From: Oceanicola sp. 22II-s10i
Lineage (GTDB): Bacteria; Pseudomonadota; Alphaproteobacteria; Rhodobacterales; Rhodobacteraceae
Length of the DNA: 64,000 nucleotides
Reading direction: 5' to 3'
Assembly (NCBI RefSeq): GCF_002210105.1
Contig: NZ_AQQU01000003.1
Span: forward strand, 1-64,000
The notes below the pieces were generated by a model that saw only the letters and a program-made list of their open reading frames with translations, was not told the origin of the DNA and searched no databases. A program made the position numbers and the translations under genes. Shown in pieces: positions 34,178 to 42,692 of the stretch (position 1 is its first letter; each line of letters opens with the position of its first letter).

Positions 34178-35014
34178 TTACCATTCCGCCGTCGCCTTCA
34201 TCCCGACCGGCCCGCCGACACTGGCGGTCCAGAGCTCGGCCCGATCCCCGTCGGGTGTCGCGTTCAGCGTGAAATCGGCGGTGTCGAAGACCGGCGAAAG
34301 GCTGCGGAAGCTGAAGCGGCGGGGTGCGGAGCCGCGCAGTTCCTCGGCCAGTCGTATCAGCATGGTCGCCTGCATCGGACCCTGCACGATCAGGCCGGGG
34401 TAGTGTTCCTCCTCCCGGACGTAGGGCAGGTCGTAGTGGATGCGGTGCGAATTGAAGGTGACGGCGGAATACCGAAACAGCTGCGTCGCCGACGGCCGGA
34501 CCGTGCTCACATGCGCGCCCTGCGGGGCGGCGTCCTCTCCGCGCTGGCGGGCCGCGTTGGCGGGGGCCGTGGCGTCGCGGTAGACGATGTGCTGGACCTC
34601 GGTGATCCGGGTCTCACCCGCGACGGCCCAGTCATGTCCGACCGTGACGAAGCACAGCCTGCCCGAGCGGCCTTCCTTGACCTCGACGTTCTGGATGGTC
34701 GAAGTCCGTTCGACCAGATCGCCGACGCGTATCGGCGCGTGAAAGTCGAGACTGGCCGCGGCCCACATCCGGCGGGGCAGGGGGACCGGGGGCAGGAAGC
34801 CACCCCGCGCCGGATGACCGTCTTCGCCAAGGCCAGACGTCGGAACGATGGGCTGGGCGATACAGTAATGCGCGAGCAGGGGCGCGGGGGCGCCCGTGGC
34901 GGGTGCGGTGGCATCGTCGAACGTTGCATTGAACTGGGCGGCCAGATGCCCCGACATTTCGCCGGTCATCCGTTCCTGCCGCCCGATCCATGTCCTGAGA
35001 TGTGAAATGTCCAT
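34178..35014 (-). CDS. Hot-dog CoA hydratase (mesaconyl-C4/itaconyl-CoA hydratase-like)
   Basis: 278 residues. The N-terminal FAS1-like dehydratase hot dog (LRTWIGRQERMTGEMSGHLA; RRMWAAASLDFHAPIRVGD) and the C-terminal hot dog with FRYSAVTFNSHRIHYDLPYV match the mesaconyl-C4-CoA / itaconyl-CoA hydratase group. The following YPGLIVQGPMQATMLIRLAE has Gln where many relatives have His (VHGP). Such enzymes hydrate branched C5 CoA esters to citramalyl- or malyl-type CoA, which a CitE-like lyase (one is encoded at 44016) can cleave. Fourth gene of the operon. Confidence 0.87.
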   Translation of the reverse strand: MDISHLRTWIGRQERMTGEMSGHLAAQFNATFDDATAPATGAPAPLLAHYCIAQPIVPTSGLGEDGHPARGGFLPPVPLPRRMWAAASLDFHAPIRVGDLVERTSTIQNVEVKEGRSGRLCFVTVGHDWAVAGETRITEVQHIVYRDATAPANAARQRGEDAAPQGAHVSTVRPSATQLFRYSAVTFNSHRIHYDLPYVREEEHYPGLIVQGPMQATMLIRLAEELRGSAPRRFSFRSLSPVFDTADFTLNATPDGDRAELWTASVGGPVGMKATAEW

Positions 35015-35122
35015 GTGGTGCGTGCTCCGGTACCGGATTGGCGGGTGGCGCGGCCGCGTCTTGCCCGACGGGACCGCTGACAGGGGTGTTCGCGGTCCGA
35101 ACGATGTCGGACACGCGGTCTT

Positions 35123-36535
35123 TCAGGCGGGATCGAACGCCTTCGGCATCGCGCCTGCGATTGTCTCGTACGCCGCCGCCGCACGGATCAGGGCGGGCTC
35201 ATCGCATGGACGCGCGGCGAGCTGGATCGAGATGGGCAGCCCGTTGGACGCGAGACCGGACATCAGGGAGATCGCGGGCGCACCTGTCACGTTGAACGGC
35301 GTCCGGGCCTGCCGCGCATAAGTCCGGGCGGTGCCTGCCGGATCGTCGAAGCGTCCGGCCGGGTCCATCGAGGAGGCGCACAGGATGATGTCGTACTCGG
35401 CAAAGCACCGCGCCATCTGCTGCACCAGTTCCGTGCGGCGCATCTGCGCGCGCACGAGGTCCGCCGCGCCGACGAATGCGCCGACAAGCAGGCTCTCGCG
35501 CTGCGCCGCGCCATAGTCCTGCGGCTGATCCTTCAGGAAGTCCTGGTGAATCGCATAGGCGTCCGAATGCAGGATCACCCGGTTCACGGCGAAATATTCA
35601 TCCGCCGCAGCCAGTTGGTAGTCGTCCACGCGGGCGCCGGCGTTCGAGAAGAGTTCGGCCGCGCGATCCAGTCCCGCTGCAACCTCGGGGTCCGCGATCA
35701 CGTCCTGTTCGTGGAAATGGCGGACATAGGCGATGCGCAGACCCTCAGCGTCGGACGTGCCACCGGACAGGGTCGTCCAAGGCATCGTGACGCTCGACGG
35801 GTCGGCGGCGCTCGGATGCGCCAGAGCCTCGAGCGCGATCGCCGCGTCGCGGGTCGAGCGGGTCAGCAACCCGACCGTGTCGAGGCTGGGCGAGAGCGGG
35901 AACACCCCCTCGCGCGAAATGGCACCGTAGGTCGGTTTCAGCCCCACGATCCCGCAAGCGCTGGCGGGATGACGTGCCGAACCGCCGGTATCCGTTCCGA
36001 TGCCGAGGGGAAACATGCCCGCCGCGACCCCGGCCCCTGACCCCGAGGACGATCCGCCGGGGTGATGGTCGACGTTCCACGGGTTGCGGGCAGGCGGCGC
36101 CGGCAGGTCGAGCGAGGGCAGACCATTCGCGAATTCGTGCGTGGCCACCTTGCCGAGGATGATCGCGCCCTGTTCCCGCAGCGTCCGTGTGACGGATGCG
36201 TCGCTGGTGACGGGGTGATCCGGCATGATCCGGGATCCGCATCGTGTCGGCATGCCCGCGACGTCGATGATGTCCTTGATGCCGACCGGGATGCCATCCA
36301 GCCGGCCGCGCGGCGTGCCGGCGCGATAGGCGCGGTCCGAGGCGGCGGCCATGTCACGTGCGCCGCTGACATCGAGGTGGACGAACACCGAGAGGCGGCC
36401 GTCGGTCTCCTCGATGCGGCGCAGGCAGCTTTCCAGAACCTCGGTGGGCAGGAAGTCACCGGCGGCATAGCCGTCGAGCAGGGCCTCGATGCCCAAGGTC
36501 CAGAGCTCGGTGGAGGGCGAGGTCCGCGCGCTCAT
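35123..36535 (-). CDS. Amidase-signature family hydrolase
   Basis: 470 residues from the ATG at 36535 (ATGA overlap with the 58-residue gene). The Ser-cisSer-Lys triad is present: Lys87 in GIPVGIKDIIDVAGMPT, cis-Ser in PGGSSSGSGAG (about 160-169) and Ser186 in TDTGGSARHPAS. Substrate-binding and C-terminal regions are complete. It hydrolyses an amide to acid and ammonia in the cytosol. Coming after a CE4/imidase-like gene, it would suit the second step, opening a half-amide from a cyclic imide or ureide. The small coupled partner recalls GatC/AtzG subunits of related amidases. Confidence 0.92.
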   Translation of the reverse strand: MSARTSPSTELWTLGIEALLDGYAAGDFLPTEVLESCLRRIEETDGRLSVFVHLDVSGARDMAAASDRAYRAGTPRGRLDGIPVGIKDIIDVAGMPTRCGSRIMPDHPVTSDASVTRTLREQGAIILGKVATHEFANGLPSLDLPAPPARNPWNVDHHPGGSSSGSGAGVAAGMFPLGIGTDTGGSARHPASACGIVGLKPTYGAISREGVFPLSPSLDTVGLLTRSTRDAAIALEALAHPSAADPSSVTMPWTTLSGGTSDAEGLRIAYVRHFHEQDVIADPEVAAGLDRAAELFSNAGARVDDYQLAAADEYFAVNRVILHSDAYAIHQDFLKDQPQDYGAAQRESLLVGAFVGAADLVRAQMRRTELVQQMARCFAEYDIILCASSMDPAGRFDDPAGTARTYARQARTPFNVTGAPAISLMSGLASNGLPISIQLAARPCDEPALIRAAAAYETIAGAMPKAFDPA

Positions 36536-36708
36536 TTCATCACCGTCATCGGGGGCCACGGCTCGCCGAAGCGACCGCCCTCGAGCCTGATCCTGGAACC
36601 GGCATCGCCGGCGCGCCTGGCCGCCGCGATGACGCTCTGCGGATCGGTTTCCACCGCGCGGTCCAGACCGAGACGCCGCGCGACCTGCAGGACATCCTCG
36701 TCTGTCAT
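36532..36708 (-). CDS. 58-residue coupled small protein between CE4 and amidase genes
   Basis: Begins MTDEDVLQVARRLGLDRAVE and ends GRFGEPWPPMTVMK. Both ends are ATGA overlaps: its start with the deacetylase stop, its stop with the amidase start. That arrangement, together with a protein-like composition (a charged N-terminal helix, then a Gly/Pro tail), supports a real gene. By analogy with GatC and AtzG, small subunits of amidase-signature enzymes, it may stabilise or gate the amidase; sequence similarity to those is not evident to me, so this is inference. Confidence 0.7.
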   Translation of the reverse strand: MTDEDVLQVARRLGLDRAVETDPQSVIAAARRAGDAGSRIRLEGGRFGEPWPPMTVMK

Positions 36709-37604
36709 TTGACGCTCGCGAGTGTCCTGCCCTGCGGGGCCGGGACAGCGTTTTCAAACCAGTCGATCAGCTGCCTGCCCTGAACGAAGGCCACGTCGTC
36801 ATGGCTCATGAGCAGGTCCAGCATGTCGCAGAATTCGCCGAAGCGATGCGGCACGCCCATCAGGTGCGGGTGAAGCCCGAGGGACAGCACCTTCGGACCG
36901 GTCTCGGGTTCGGCATCGAAACATTCGAGCGTCTTCTTCAGCCGCTTGGCGAATTCGCCCGTTGCGAAGTTCGCGATCACGTAGAGCGGGCTGTCGTTGA
37001 GTTCGAGGTTGTACGGCATGTTGATCATCGGGCCGTTGCGGGTGTCCATCCAGCACGGCTGATCGTCCAGGACCCAGTCGAGGATATAGCGGATGCCGAG
37101 TTCGGACAGGTAATCCGGGGTGTCGTAACTTTCGCCCAGGCCCGGCCCGAGCCAGCCGAGAACCTGTTCGCCCGAGAATTTGGACAGCTTATCCAATGCG
37201 GCGGCGATCACGGCACGTTCGTCGTCTTCGGTCTGGACCGCCTTCTGGTACATCCCGTGGCCGATGAATTCCCAGCCGAGGTCGCGGACCCGTGTCGCGA
37301 TGCTTTCATAGACCTCGACGACGTCGGCGTTGATGCTGCAGCCTGCCGTCAGCCCGCGGGATTCTATCGCTTTGAACATCCGGGGCATCCCCACGCGCAG
37401 ACCGTATTCCGCCCATGCGAAGTTCGGCACGTCGGGGACACTCTTCTGGCCCTGCGGGGGCGTGCTGATGCCGCGCGGCATCGGATGATCGAACCGCCAG
37501 TGCTCAAGGTTCACCACCAGATGCACCAGGATGCGCTTCCCTTCGAACAGTGGCAGGGCAGGGGCGTCGGTGGAAGCTCGGAAGGGAATTCTCGGGTTAG
37601 ACAA
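36705..37604 (-). CDS. Polysaccharide-deacetylase-fold hydrolase (PuuE/cyclic-imidase-like)
   Basis: 299 residues from a TTG at 37604 with GGAG upstream. It belongs to the NodB/CE4 fold but of the PuuE subtype: GISTPPQGQKSVPDVPNFAW, GLRVGMPRMFKAIESRGL, INADVVEVYESIATRVRDLG, WEFIGHGMYQKAV and LSLGLHPHLMGVPHR. That subtype includes allantoinase PuuE and bacterial cyclic imide hydrolase rather than sugar deacetylases. No signal peptide, so it acts in the cytosol. First gene of the leftward operon, opposite LysR. A ring-opening amidohydrolase is the likeliest role. Confidence 0.85.
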   Translation of the reverse strand: MSNPRIPFRASTDAPALPLFEGKRILVHLVVNLEHWRFDHPMPRGISTPPQGQKSVPDVPNFAWAEYGLRVGMPRMFKAIESRGLTAGCSINADVVEVYESIATRVRDLGWEFIGHGMYQKAVQTEDDERAVIAAALDKLSKFSGEQVLGWLGPGLGESYDTPDYLSELGIRYILDWVLDDQPCWMDTRNGPMINMPYNLELNDSPLYVIANFATGEFAKRLKKTLECFDAEPETGPKVLSLGLHPHLMGVPHRFGEFCDMLDLLMSHDDVAFVQGRQLIDWFENAVPAPQGRTLASVK

Positions 37605-37766
37605 GTGGTTCTCCGTTACTCAGATCGGCCCCCGAAGCGAAGCCATCGCGCACCCCGCGCGATGGCGCGGCGTGCTCAAAGGTTGTGCGCGCTAGTGCCC
37701 GCAACGAAAAAAGTTCGACAATGTCGGCGCTGAGCAAGGGCAGCCTCTGGACTTGATAGATCCCTG

Positions 37767-37785
37767 GAGTATTGCGAAAATACTC
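37767..37785. promoter_or_regulatory. LysR-type operator (perfect T-N11-A dyad)
   Basis: GAGTATT-GCGAA-AATACTC, a perfect 7-base inverted repeat with T at 37770 and A at 37782 exactly 11 bases apart. It lies between the divergent deacetylase (start 37604) and lysR (start 37894) genes, 109 bases from the lysR start: the classic position for LysR autoregulation and activation of the divergent operon. Confidence 0.8.
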
Positions 37786-37893
37786 GCCTCTGCTCTTCCG
37801 CGACTTCTCGACCTCCGTTGTGTAGCAGGCGAAAGCGGCGCTGAAACAGACTTCGTTCGCACTATCAGCTATGCCGTCCAGAGGGGTCGTCAC

Positions 37894-38820
37894 TTGGAAC
37901 TCAAGCAACTCACCTACTTCTGCGAGGTCGCGGCGGCGGGAAGCTTTTCCAAGGCCGCCGTGCAGCTTTCCATCGTTCAGCCCGCGCTGAGCCGCCAGAT
38001 TTCGCGGCTGGAGGAAGAGGTCGGGGTCAAGCTGTTCTACCGGAACGGACGCGGAGTCGAACCGACCCCCGAAGGCCTGCAGTTGCTGGACACGGCGCAC
38101 AGGGTCCTGGGCGACCTTCAACAGCTCCAGGCGTCGCTGGCCGGGACGCAGAAGGAGGTGATGGGCCGGGTGTCGCTGGCGATGCCGCCATCCGTCGACG
38201 GCCTGATCGGCGCCGCCGTGGTCGAACGGGTCCGGACCGAACTGCCGCGCGTGCAGCTTCACATCAGCGAAGGCTTTTCCGGTCATGTCGCCGAATGGCT
38301 GATGACGGGGCGCGTCGATCTCGGCGTCGTTCATCAGGCGGGCGCCCAGCCCTCGATGCAGGCCGAGGTCATCATCGACGAACCCCTGCACCTGGTCGGC
38401 CGCCCCTCCGAAGAATACGGGCTGGTCGCGGAGCAGGGCGGAACCTTTCCCGTCTCGGGGCTTGCAAGGCTGCCCCTGCTGCAGCACGGAGAGAACCACG
38501 GTTTGCGCAGGCTGACCGACCGGATGATGTCCGAGGCGGGGCTGTCCTTCAAAGCGGATATCGAAGTCGACGCGATCGCCACCATCCGAAAGCTTCTCAG
38601 GGTGGGCAAATACTACGGCGTCCTGCCCGTGGGCTATATGGAGTATGAACTGTCCCGCGGTGACGTTTTCGCCTGGCGGCTGGTCGAGCCCGGTGCAAAG
38701 AACGTGATGACCCTGGCGATGTCCCCGAACCGTCCGTTCACCGTCGCGGTGGAAGGTGTGCGCAAGATCATACTGGCGGAAGCCAGGCGCGTTCAGAAAG
38801 CCGGCGTCGCGATCACCTGA
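37894..38820 (+). CDS. LysR-family transcription regulator
   Basis: 308 residues from a TTG at 37894 with GAGGGG upstream; the start gives the standard N-terminus LELKQLTYFCEVAAAGSFSK. Helix-turn-helix AAVQLSIVQPALSRQISRLE (about 21-40), linker helix, and an effector domain of the CbbR/CatM-like fold (VDLGVVHQAGAQPSMQAEVI; GVLPVGYMEYELSRGDVFAW). It presumably senses a pathway intermediate and drives both the leftward catabolic operon and the rightward transport operon. Confidence 0.95.
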   Translation: MELKQLTYFCEVAAAGSFSKAAVQLSIVQPALSRQISRLEEEVGVKLFYRNGRGVEPTPEGLQLLDTAHRVLGDLQQLQASLAGTQKEVMGRVSLAMPPSVDGLIGAAVVERVRTELPRVQLHISEGFSGHVAEWLMTGRVDLGVVHQAGAQPSMQAEVIIDEPLHLVGRPSEEYGLVAEQGGTFPVSGLARLPLLQHGENHGLRRLTDRMMSEAGLSFKADIEVDAIATIRKLLRVGKYYGVLPVGYMEYELSRGDVFAWRLVEPGAKNVMTLAMSPNRPFTVAVEGVRKIILAEARRVQKAGVAIT

Positions 38821-38941
38821 AGCGAAGGCCGCGACAGACAGGCACCTACGGGGAGGCGGAGCCAGCACGCCCCGGCATAGCTGCTAATTTCTTTGCAACA
38901 TAGATGGGGCCGTACTTCATGCGGTAGGTTCGTGGAATGCT

Positions 38942-39838
38942 ATGTCCCAGGCAAGATACATGACATCCGCCCATGAGAACCTACTGAGCGTAAACGCATA
39001 CTTGGCACCCGCCGAGCAAGACCCTTCCAGCTTTGCCAAACAGGCGGCGCGTGCAGGGTTCGGCGGGGTCGGCTGGACCCAGGCGATGCTGCAGGCGGTC
39101 GGCGCGAGCGAGCTCAGGAAGATCTCGGATGGCGAGGGTCTTGTCGTGACCTCTCTCAACAGCGCTGGCTACTTCACCTGGCCGGACGCCGCGCGACAGC
39201 AGCAGCAGGACCGCGTAAACCTCCAGCTGATCGACGATGCGGCGGTGCTCGGTGCCCGCCAGCTCGTTGTGATAACCGGCGGGATCGACGGCGGTTTGGA
39301 TGCCGCGCCCTCCCGGCAGAGCATGCGCGATGCGCGGGCGCGCGTGGAGATCGGGTTGACGGCCCTCGACCGGCGCGCGGCCGCCTCGGACGTCCGGCTG
39401 GGGCTGGAGCCGATACACCCGGCCGATCATCTGCGGAAGGGGTGCATCAACTCGATAGATGATGCCCTGAGCCTGTGCCGCGCGCTCAAGGTCACGGATC
39501 TGGTCATCGACACGTTCCACTCGGCCTGGGACCGTGCGCTGCTTGACCTTCGGTCGATCGCGGGCGATCGCCTCGGCTGCATCCAGGTCTGCAACTGGTT
39601 CGAACCTTCGCCCGAGGCAAAGCCGTCACGGTGTCTGCCCGACGATGGCCGTCTGGACCTGGCGGCGATTACCGGCGGGCTGCTCTCGGGTGGATACGCC
39701 GGCCCCATCGAGTTCGAGATGTTCGACATTCACCGTCGGGGCCGATCGGTGGAGTCGCTGCTCGATGCAGCACATCGCCAGATCTCGGCGCTTCTTGAAC
39801 AATCAGACACGACGGAGGCTGCACGTGCCGGCGCCTAG
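38942..39838 (+). CDS. Sugar-phosphate isomerase/epimerase-like TIM barrel
   Basis: 298 residues; ATG at 38942, with an ATG six codons later as an alternative. The AP-endonuclease-2 type barrel is recognisable: SFAKQAARAGFGGVGWTQAM, VVTSLNSAGYFTW, VVITGGIDGGL, RLGLEPIHPADHLRKGCINS, LVIDTFHSAWD, IEFEMFDIHRRG, with metal-binding Glu, Asp, His and Glu residues in the expected strands. Relatives isomerise or epimerise hydroxy acids and sugars. Overlaps the first permease gene by 14 bases, so it belongs to the transport operon. Confidence 0.85.
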   Translation: MSQARYMTSAHENLLSVNAYLAPAEQDPSSFAKQAARAGFGGVGWTQAMLQAVGASELRKISDGEGLVVTSLNSAGYFTWPDAARQQQQDRVNLQLIDDAAVLGARQLVVITGGIDGGLDAAPSRQSMRDARARVEIGLTALDRRAAASDVRLGLEPIHPADHLRKGCINSIDDALSLCRALKVTDLVIDTFHSAWDRALLDLRSIAGDRLGCIQVCNWFEPSPEAKPSRCLPDDGRLDLAAITGGLLSGGYAGPIEFEMFDIHRRGRSVESLLDAAHRQISALLEQSDTTEAARAGA

Positions 39839-40715
39839 AACCCCAAAGCCGTTTCCCGGAATCCGCCCTTTCGGCAATCCGTTGCTGCTCATGGCGCCTG
39901 GCCTTGTCTTCCTGCTCTGCATCGGGCTCGCCCCGGTCATCCTGACGGTCGTGCTGTCCTTCTGGAGGTCCTCGATTTTCGGGACGACCCCCGACTTCCA
40001 GTTCGGCAATTACGCGCGGATACTGGCGGAGCCGGTCTACTGGCAGCTGCTCGTCCATACGCTCAGGGTGGCGCTCGTGACGACGCTCGCCTGCCTCGTC
40101 ATCGGCTATCCGCTGGCATGGTTCCTGTCGACCCGGCCGAACCGGACCAAGGTGATCTGGCTTATCGCGATCTTCGTCCCGTTCTGGATCAGCTACGTCG
40201 TCCGCACGTTCGCATGGCTGCCGATCCTCGGGGTCAACGGCCTCATCAACTCGACACTGATCCGGATCGGGGTGATAGACGCGCCGCTCGACTGGCTGCT
40301 CTACACCTCCGGAACGACCTACCTCGGGCTGGTCTACGTCTACATCCTGTTCATGACATTGCCGATCTACCTGTCGCTGCAACGGCTGGATCCGCTGGTC
40401 ATCTCGGCGGCGGCCGACCTGGGGGCGCGGCCCAGTTCCATCCTGCGCCGGGTCATCCTGCCGCTCACGCTGCCCGGTGTCCTGTCCGGTTCGCTCATGG
40501 TCTTCCTGCTGTCGATCTCGGCCTACGTGACGCCCCGTCTGCTGGGCGGTCCGTCCGGGGTGATGTTCGGCACAATCGTCGCCGACCAGTTCCTGACCTC
40601 GAACAACTGGGCCTTCGGCGCCGCGCTCGCCACCAGCCTCATGCTGGTGATCATCCTGGTGCTTTCCCTCATGGCCATGATCCCGCCGGTTCGTCGCGCC
40701 ATGCTGAGCAATTGA
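39825..40715 (+). CDS. ABC transporter permease (PotB type)
   Basis: 296 residues from a GTG with GGAGG, inside the end of the isomerase gene. Six membrane helices (LLLMAPGLVFLLCIGLAPVI; VALVTTLACLVIGYPLAWFL; LIAIFVPFWISYVVRTFAWL) and the EAA-like loop LVISAAADLGARPSSILRRV (about 190-209), which contacts the ATPase. The organisation of the set (permease-permease-receptor-ATPase) is that of polyamine/opine/phosphonate-type importers. Confidence 0.95.
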   Translation: MPAPRTPKPFPGIRPFGNPLLLMAPGLVFLLCIGLAPVILTVVLSFWRSSIFGTTPDFQFGNYARILAEPVYWQLLVHTLRVALVTTLACLVIGYPLAWFLSTRPNRTKVIWLIAIFVPFWISYVVRTFAWLPILGVNGLINSTLIRIGVIDAPLDWLLYTSGTTYLGLVYVYILFMTLPIYLSLQRLDPLVISAAADLGARPSSILRRVILPLTLPGVLSGSLMVFLLSISAYVTPRLLGGPSGVMFGTIVADQFLTSNNWAFGAALATSLMLVIILVLSLMAMIPPVRRAMLSN

Positions 40716-40722
40716 GGCTGCC

Positions 40723-41565
40723 ATGTCCGTCACAGATACACATTCCGGTCGTCAGGCCATGAGCGAGGCGAGCCCCCGGATCCGGGTCCCCTACGCCAAC
40801 CTGAAGCGGCTGCTGACCGTCTACGTCGCCGTCCTGCTCTTCGTTCTCTACCTGCCGCTCGGCGTGGTGGCGCTGCTGTCCTTCTCCGAGACCGGGTCCA
40901 TCAGCTTTCCGATGGGCGAGCCGACGGTCCGCTGGTACGGCGAGGTCGCGACGAACAACACCCTGCTGGCGTCTCTCGGGCGCAGTCTGCTGATCGGGTC
41001 GCTGTCGGCCACCATCGCGACGCTGATCGCCCTGTTGCTGGGCCTTGCCTTCCGGCACGACACCAAGCTGAAGCCCTACGCGCTCGGCCTCATATTGCTT
41101 CCCCTGCTTCTGCCTGGCGTTGTCGGCGGCGCGGTGCTGTTCGTCTTCTTCGGCCTGCTCGGCGTCAAGAACGGGCTCTGGACGACCGTCCTGCCGGCGC
41201 ACATCGTCTATGTCCTGCCGTTCGCCTTCCTCACGCTGTCGCCGCGCCTCAAGGGTTTCAACCGGACGATTGAGGAAGCCGCGGTGGATCTCGGCGCGCG
41301 GCCCGCGATGGTCTTCACCCGCGTGGTGTGGCCGATCGTCAAGCCGGCGGTCTTCGCCACCTCGCTCTTCGCCTTCACGCTCTCCTTCGACGAATTCATT
41401 CGCACGCTCTTCGTGACCGGCTTCGACCGGACCGTGCCGGTGCTCTTCTGGGTCACCGTGACCGAGCAGGGTGCGCCTTATCTTCCGGCGATGGCAGTCA
41501 TCATCATGCTGATCTCGATCGCTGCCTCCGCCGTCGCCTTCCTGCTGGACAGCAAGAAGAAATGA
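40723..41565 (+). CDS. ABC transporter permease (PotC type)
   Basis: 280 residues. Six membrane helices (YVAVLLFVLYLPLGVVALLS; LGLILLPLLLPGVVGGAVLF; AVIIMLISIAASAVAFLL) and the EAA loop NRTIEEAAVDLGARPAMVFT. Second permease of the heterodimer, starting seven bases after the first. Together with the receptor and ATPase genes it makes a complete importer. Confidence 0.95.
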   Translation: MSVTDTHSGRQAMSEASPRIRVPYANLKRLLTVYVAVLLFVLYLPLGVVALLSFSETGSISFPMGEPTVRWYGEVATNNTLLASLGRSLLIGSLSATIATLIALLLGLAFRHDTKLKPYALGLILLPLLLPGVVGGAVLFVFFGLLGVKNGLWTTVLPAHIVYVLPFAFLTLSPRLKGFNRTIEEAAVDLGARPAMVFTRVVWPIVKPAVFATSLFAFTLSFDEFIRTLFVTGFDRTVPVLFWVTVTEQGAPYLPAMAVIIMLISIAASAVAFLLDSKKK

Positions 41566-41609
41566 CCACGCTGAACCAAGTATCCCCACTCAAAGTGAAA
41601 GGTAATGCC

Positions 41610-42692
41610 ATGAAGTCCTTCAACCTAGATCGTCGCCAGTTCCTCGCCGGGTCGGCAGGGCTCGTGGCAACCTCCATGGCCGCGCCCGCCGGGGTCCTGG
41701 CGCAGAGCCAGTCGATATCTGCACTGATGCCCGGCGTGCTGCTGCCGGAGAGCCTTCGCGGCCCGGCCGAAGCCGCGACCGGGGCAGCGATCGAGAACCT
41801 GCCCTACGTGTCACCGACCGACACGGTCGCAAAGCTCCTCGCGCCGGGGGCGCAGGGCCGGTACGACCTGATCAACAACATGATGAACTTCGTGACCGAG
41901 CCCCTGATGGCCGCCGATGCCCTGCAACCGCTCGACCTGTCCAAGGTCCCGAACTGGGATCAGCTGTCGCCCTACTGGCAGTCCCAGGCGGTGATGAAGG
42001 ATGGCGAAGTCTACATGATCCCCTGCATGTGGGCCTACGACAGCGTGCTCTACAACAAGGACTTCATCCCCGAGGATGACGAAGTCACCCAGAGCTGGGG
42101 TGTCATGTTCGACGACCGCTACGCCGGCCGGATCGCGCCGCGCGACGACGCCTACCAGATGATCACCCTGACGGCGCTTCACCTCGGCGTCGAGGAGCCC
42201 GCCACGATGTCCCGGTCGGACATCAAGGAAATCCAGGCCTTCCTGATTTCGAAGAAGGCCAATTTCCGGACGCTCTGGAGCAGCTTCGGCGAAGCCGTCA
42301 ACCTGATGTCGAGCCAGGAAGTCTGGGCCATGGTCGGCTGGATGCCGATGCGGCTTGCGCTGCAGAAGCAGGGCATGAACGTCACCAACAACTGGCCGTC
42401 GGAAGGTCTGATGACGTTCCAGAACGGGCTCTTCATCCCCAAGGGGTCGCAGAAGACCGACCTCGCACACGCGGCCGCCAACTTCTTCATCTCGCAGGAA
42501 TATGCCAGCGAACTGGCCAAGCTGATGGATTACGGCGTCACGAACGAGGCCGTGATCAACGGGTTCTCGCAGGAAACCATCGACCGCGTCGGCTATGATA
42601 TCTTCGACCGTGGTGTCAAAACCTATCCCTACACCTGGCCGGCCGAGATGGATGCATGGATCGAAGCCTGGAACAGCTTCAAAGTCGCATGA
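41610..42692 (+). CDS. ABC transporter substrate-binding protein
   Basis: 360 residues from the ATG at 41610 (AAAGG upstream). A Tat-type signal (LDRRQFLAGSAGLVATSMAA, cleavage after VLA) precedes a type 2 periplasmic-binding fold of the spermidine/putrescine class (ESLRGPAEAATGAAIENLPY; IPCMWAYDSVLYNKDFIPED; NFFISQEYASELAKLMDYGV). Tat export is uncommon but known for receptors. The ligand may be a cation or a neutral imide or amide; not predictable. Confidence 0.93.
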   Translation: MKSFNLDRRQFLAGSAGLVATSMAAPAGVLAQSQSISALMPGVLLPESLRGPAEAATGAAIENLPYVSPTDTVAKLLAPGAQGRYDLINNMMNFVTEPLMAADALQPLDLSKVPNWDQLSPYWQSQAVMKDGEVYMIPCMWAYDSVLYNKDFIPEDDEVTQSWGVMFDDRYAGRIAPRDDAYQMITLTALHLGVEEPATMSRSDIKEIQAFLISKKANFRTLWSSFGEAVNLMSSQEVWAMVGWMPMRLALQKQGMNVTNNWPSEGLMTFQNGLFIPKGSQKTDLAHAAANFFISQEYASELAKLMDYGVTNEAVINGFSQETIDRVGYDIFDRGVKTYPYTWPAEMDAWIEAWNSFKVA

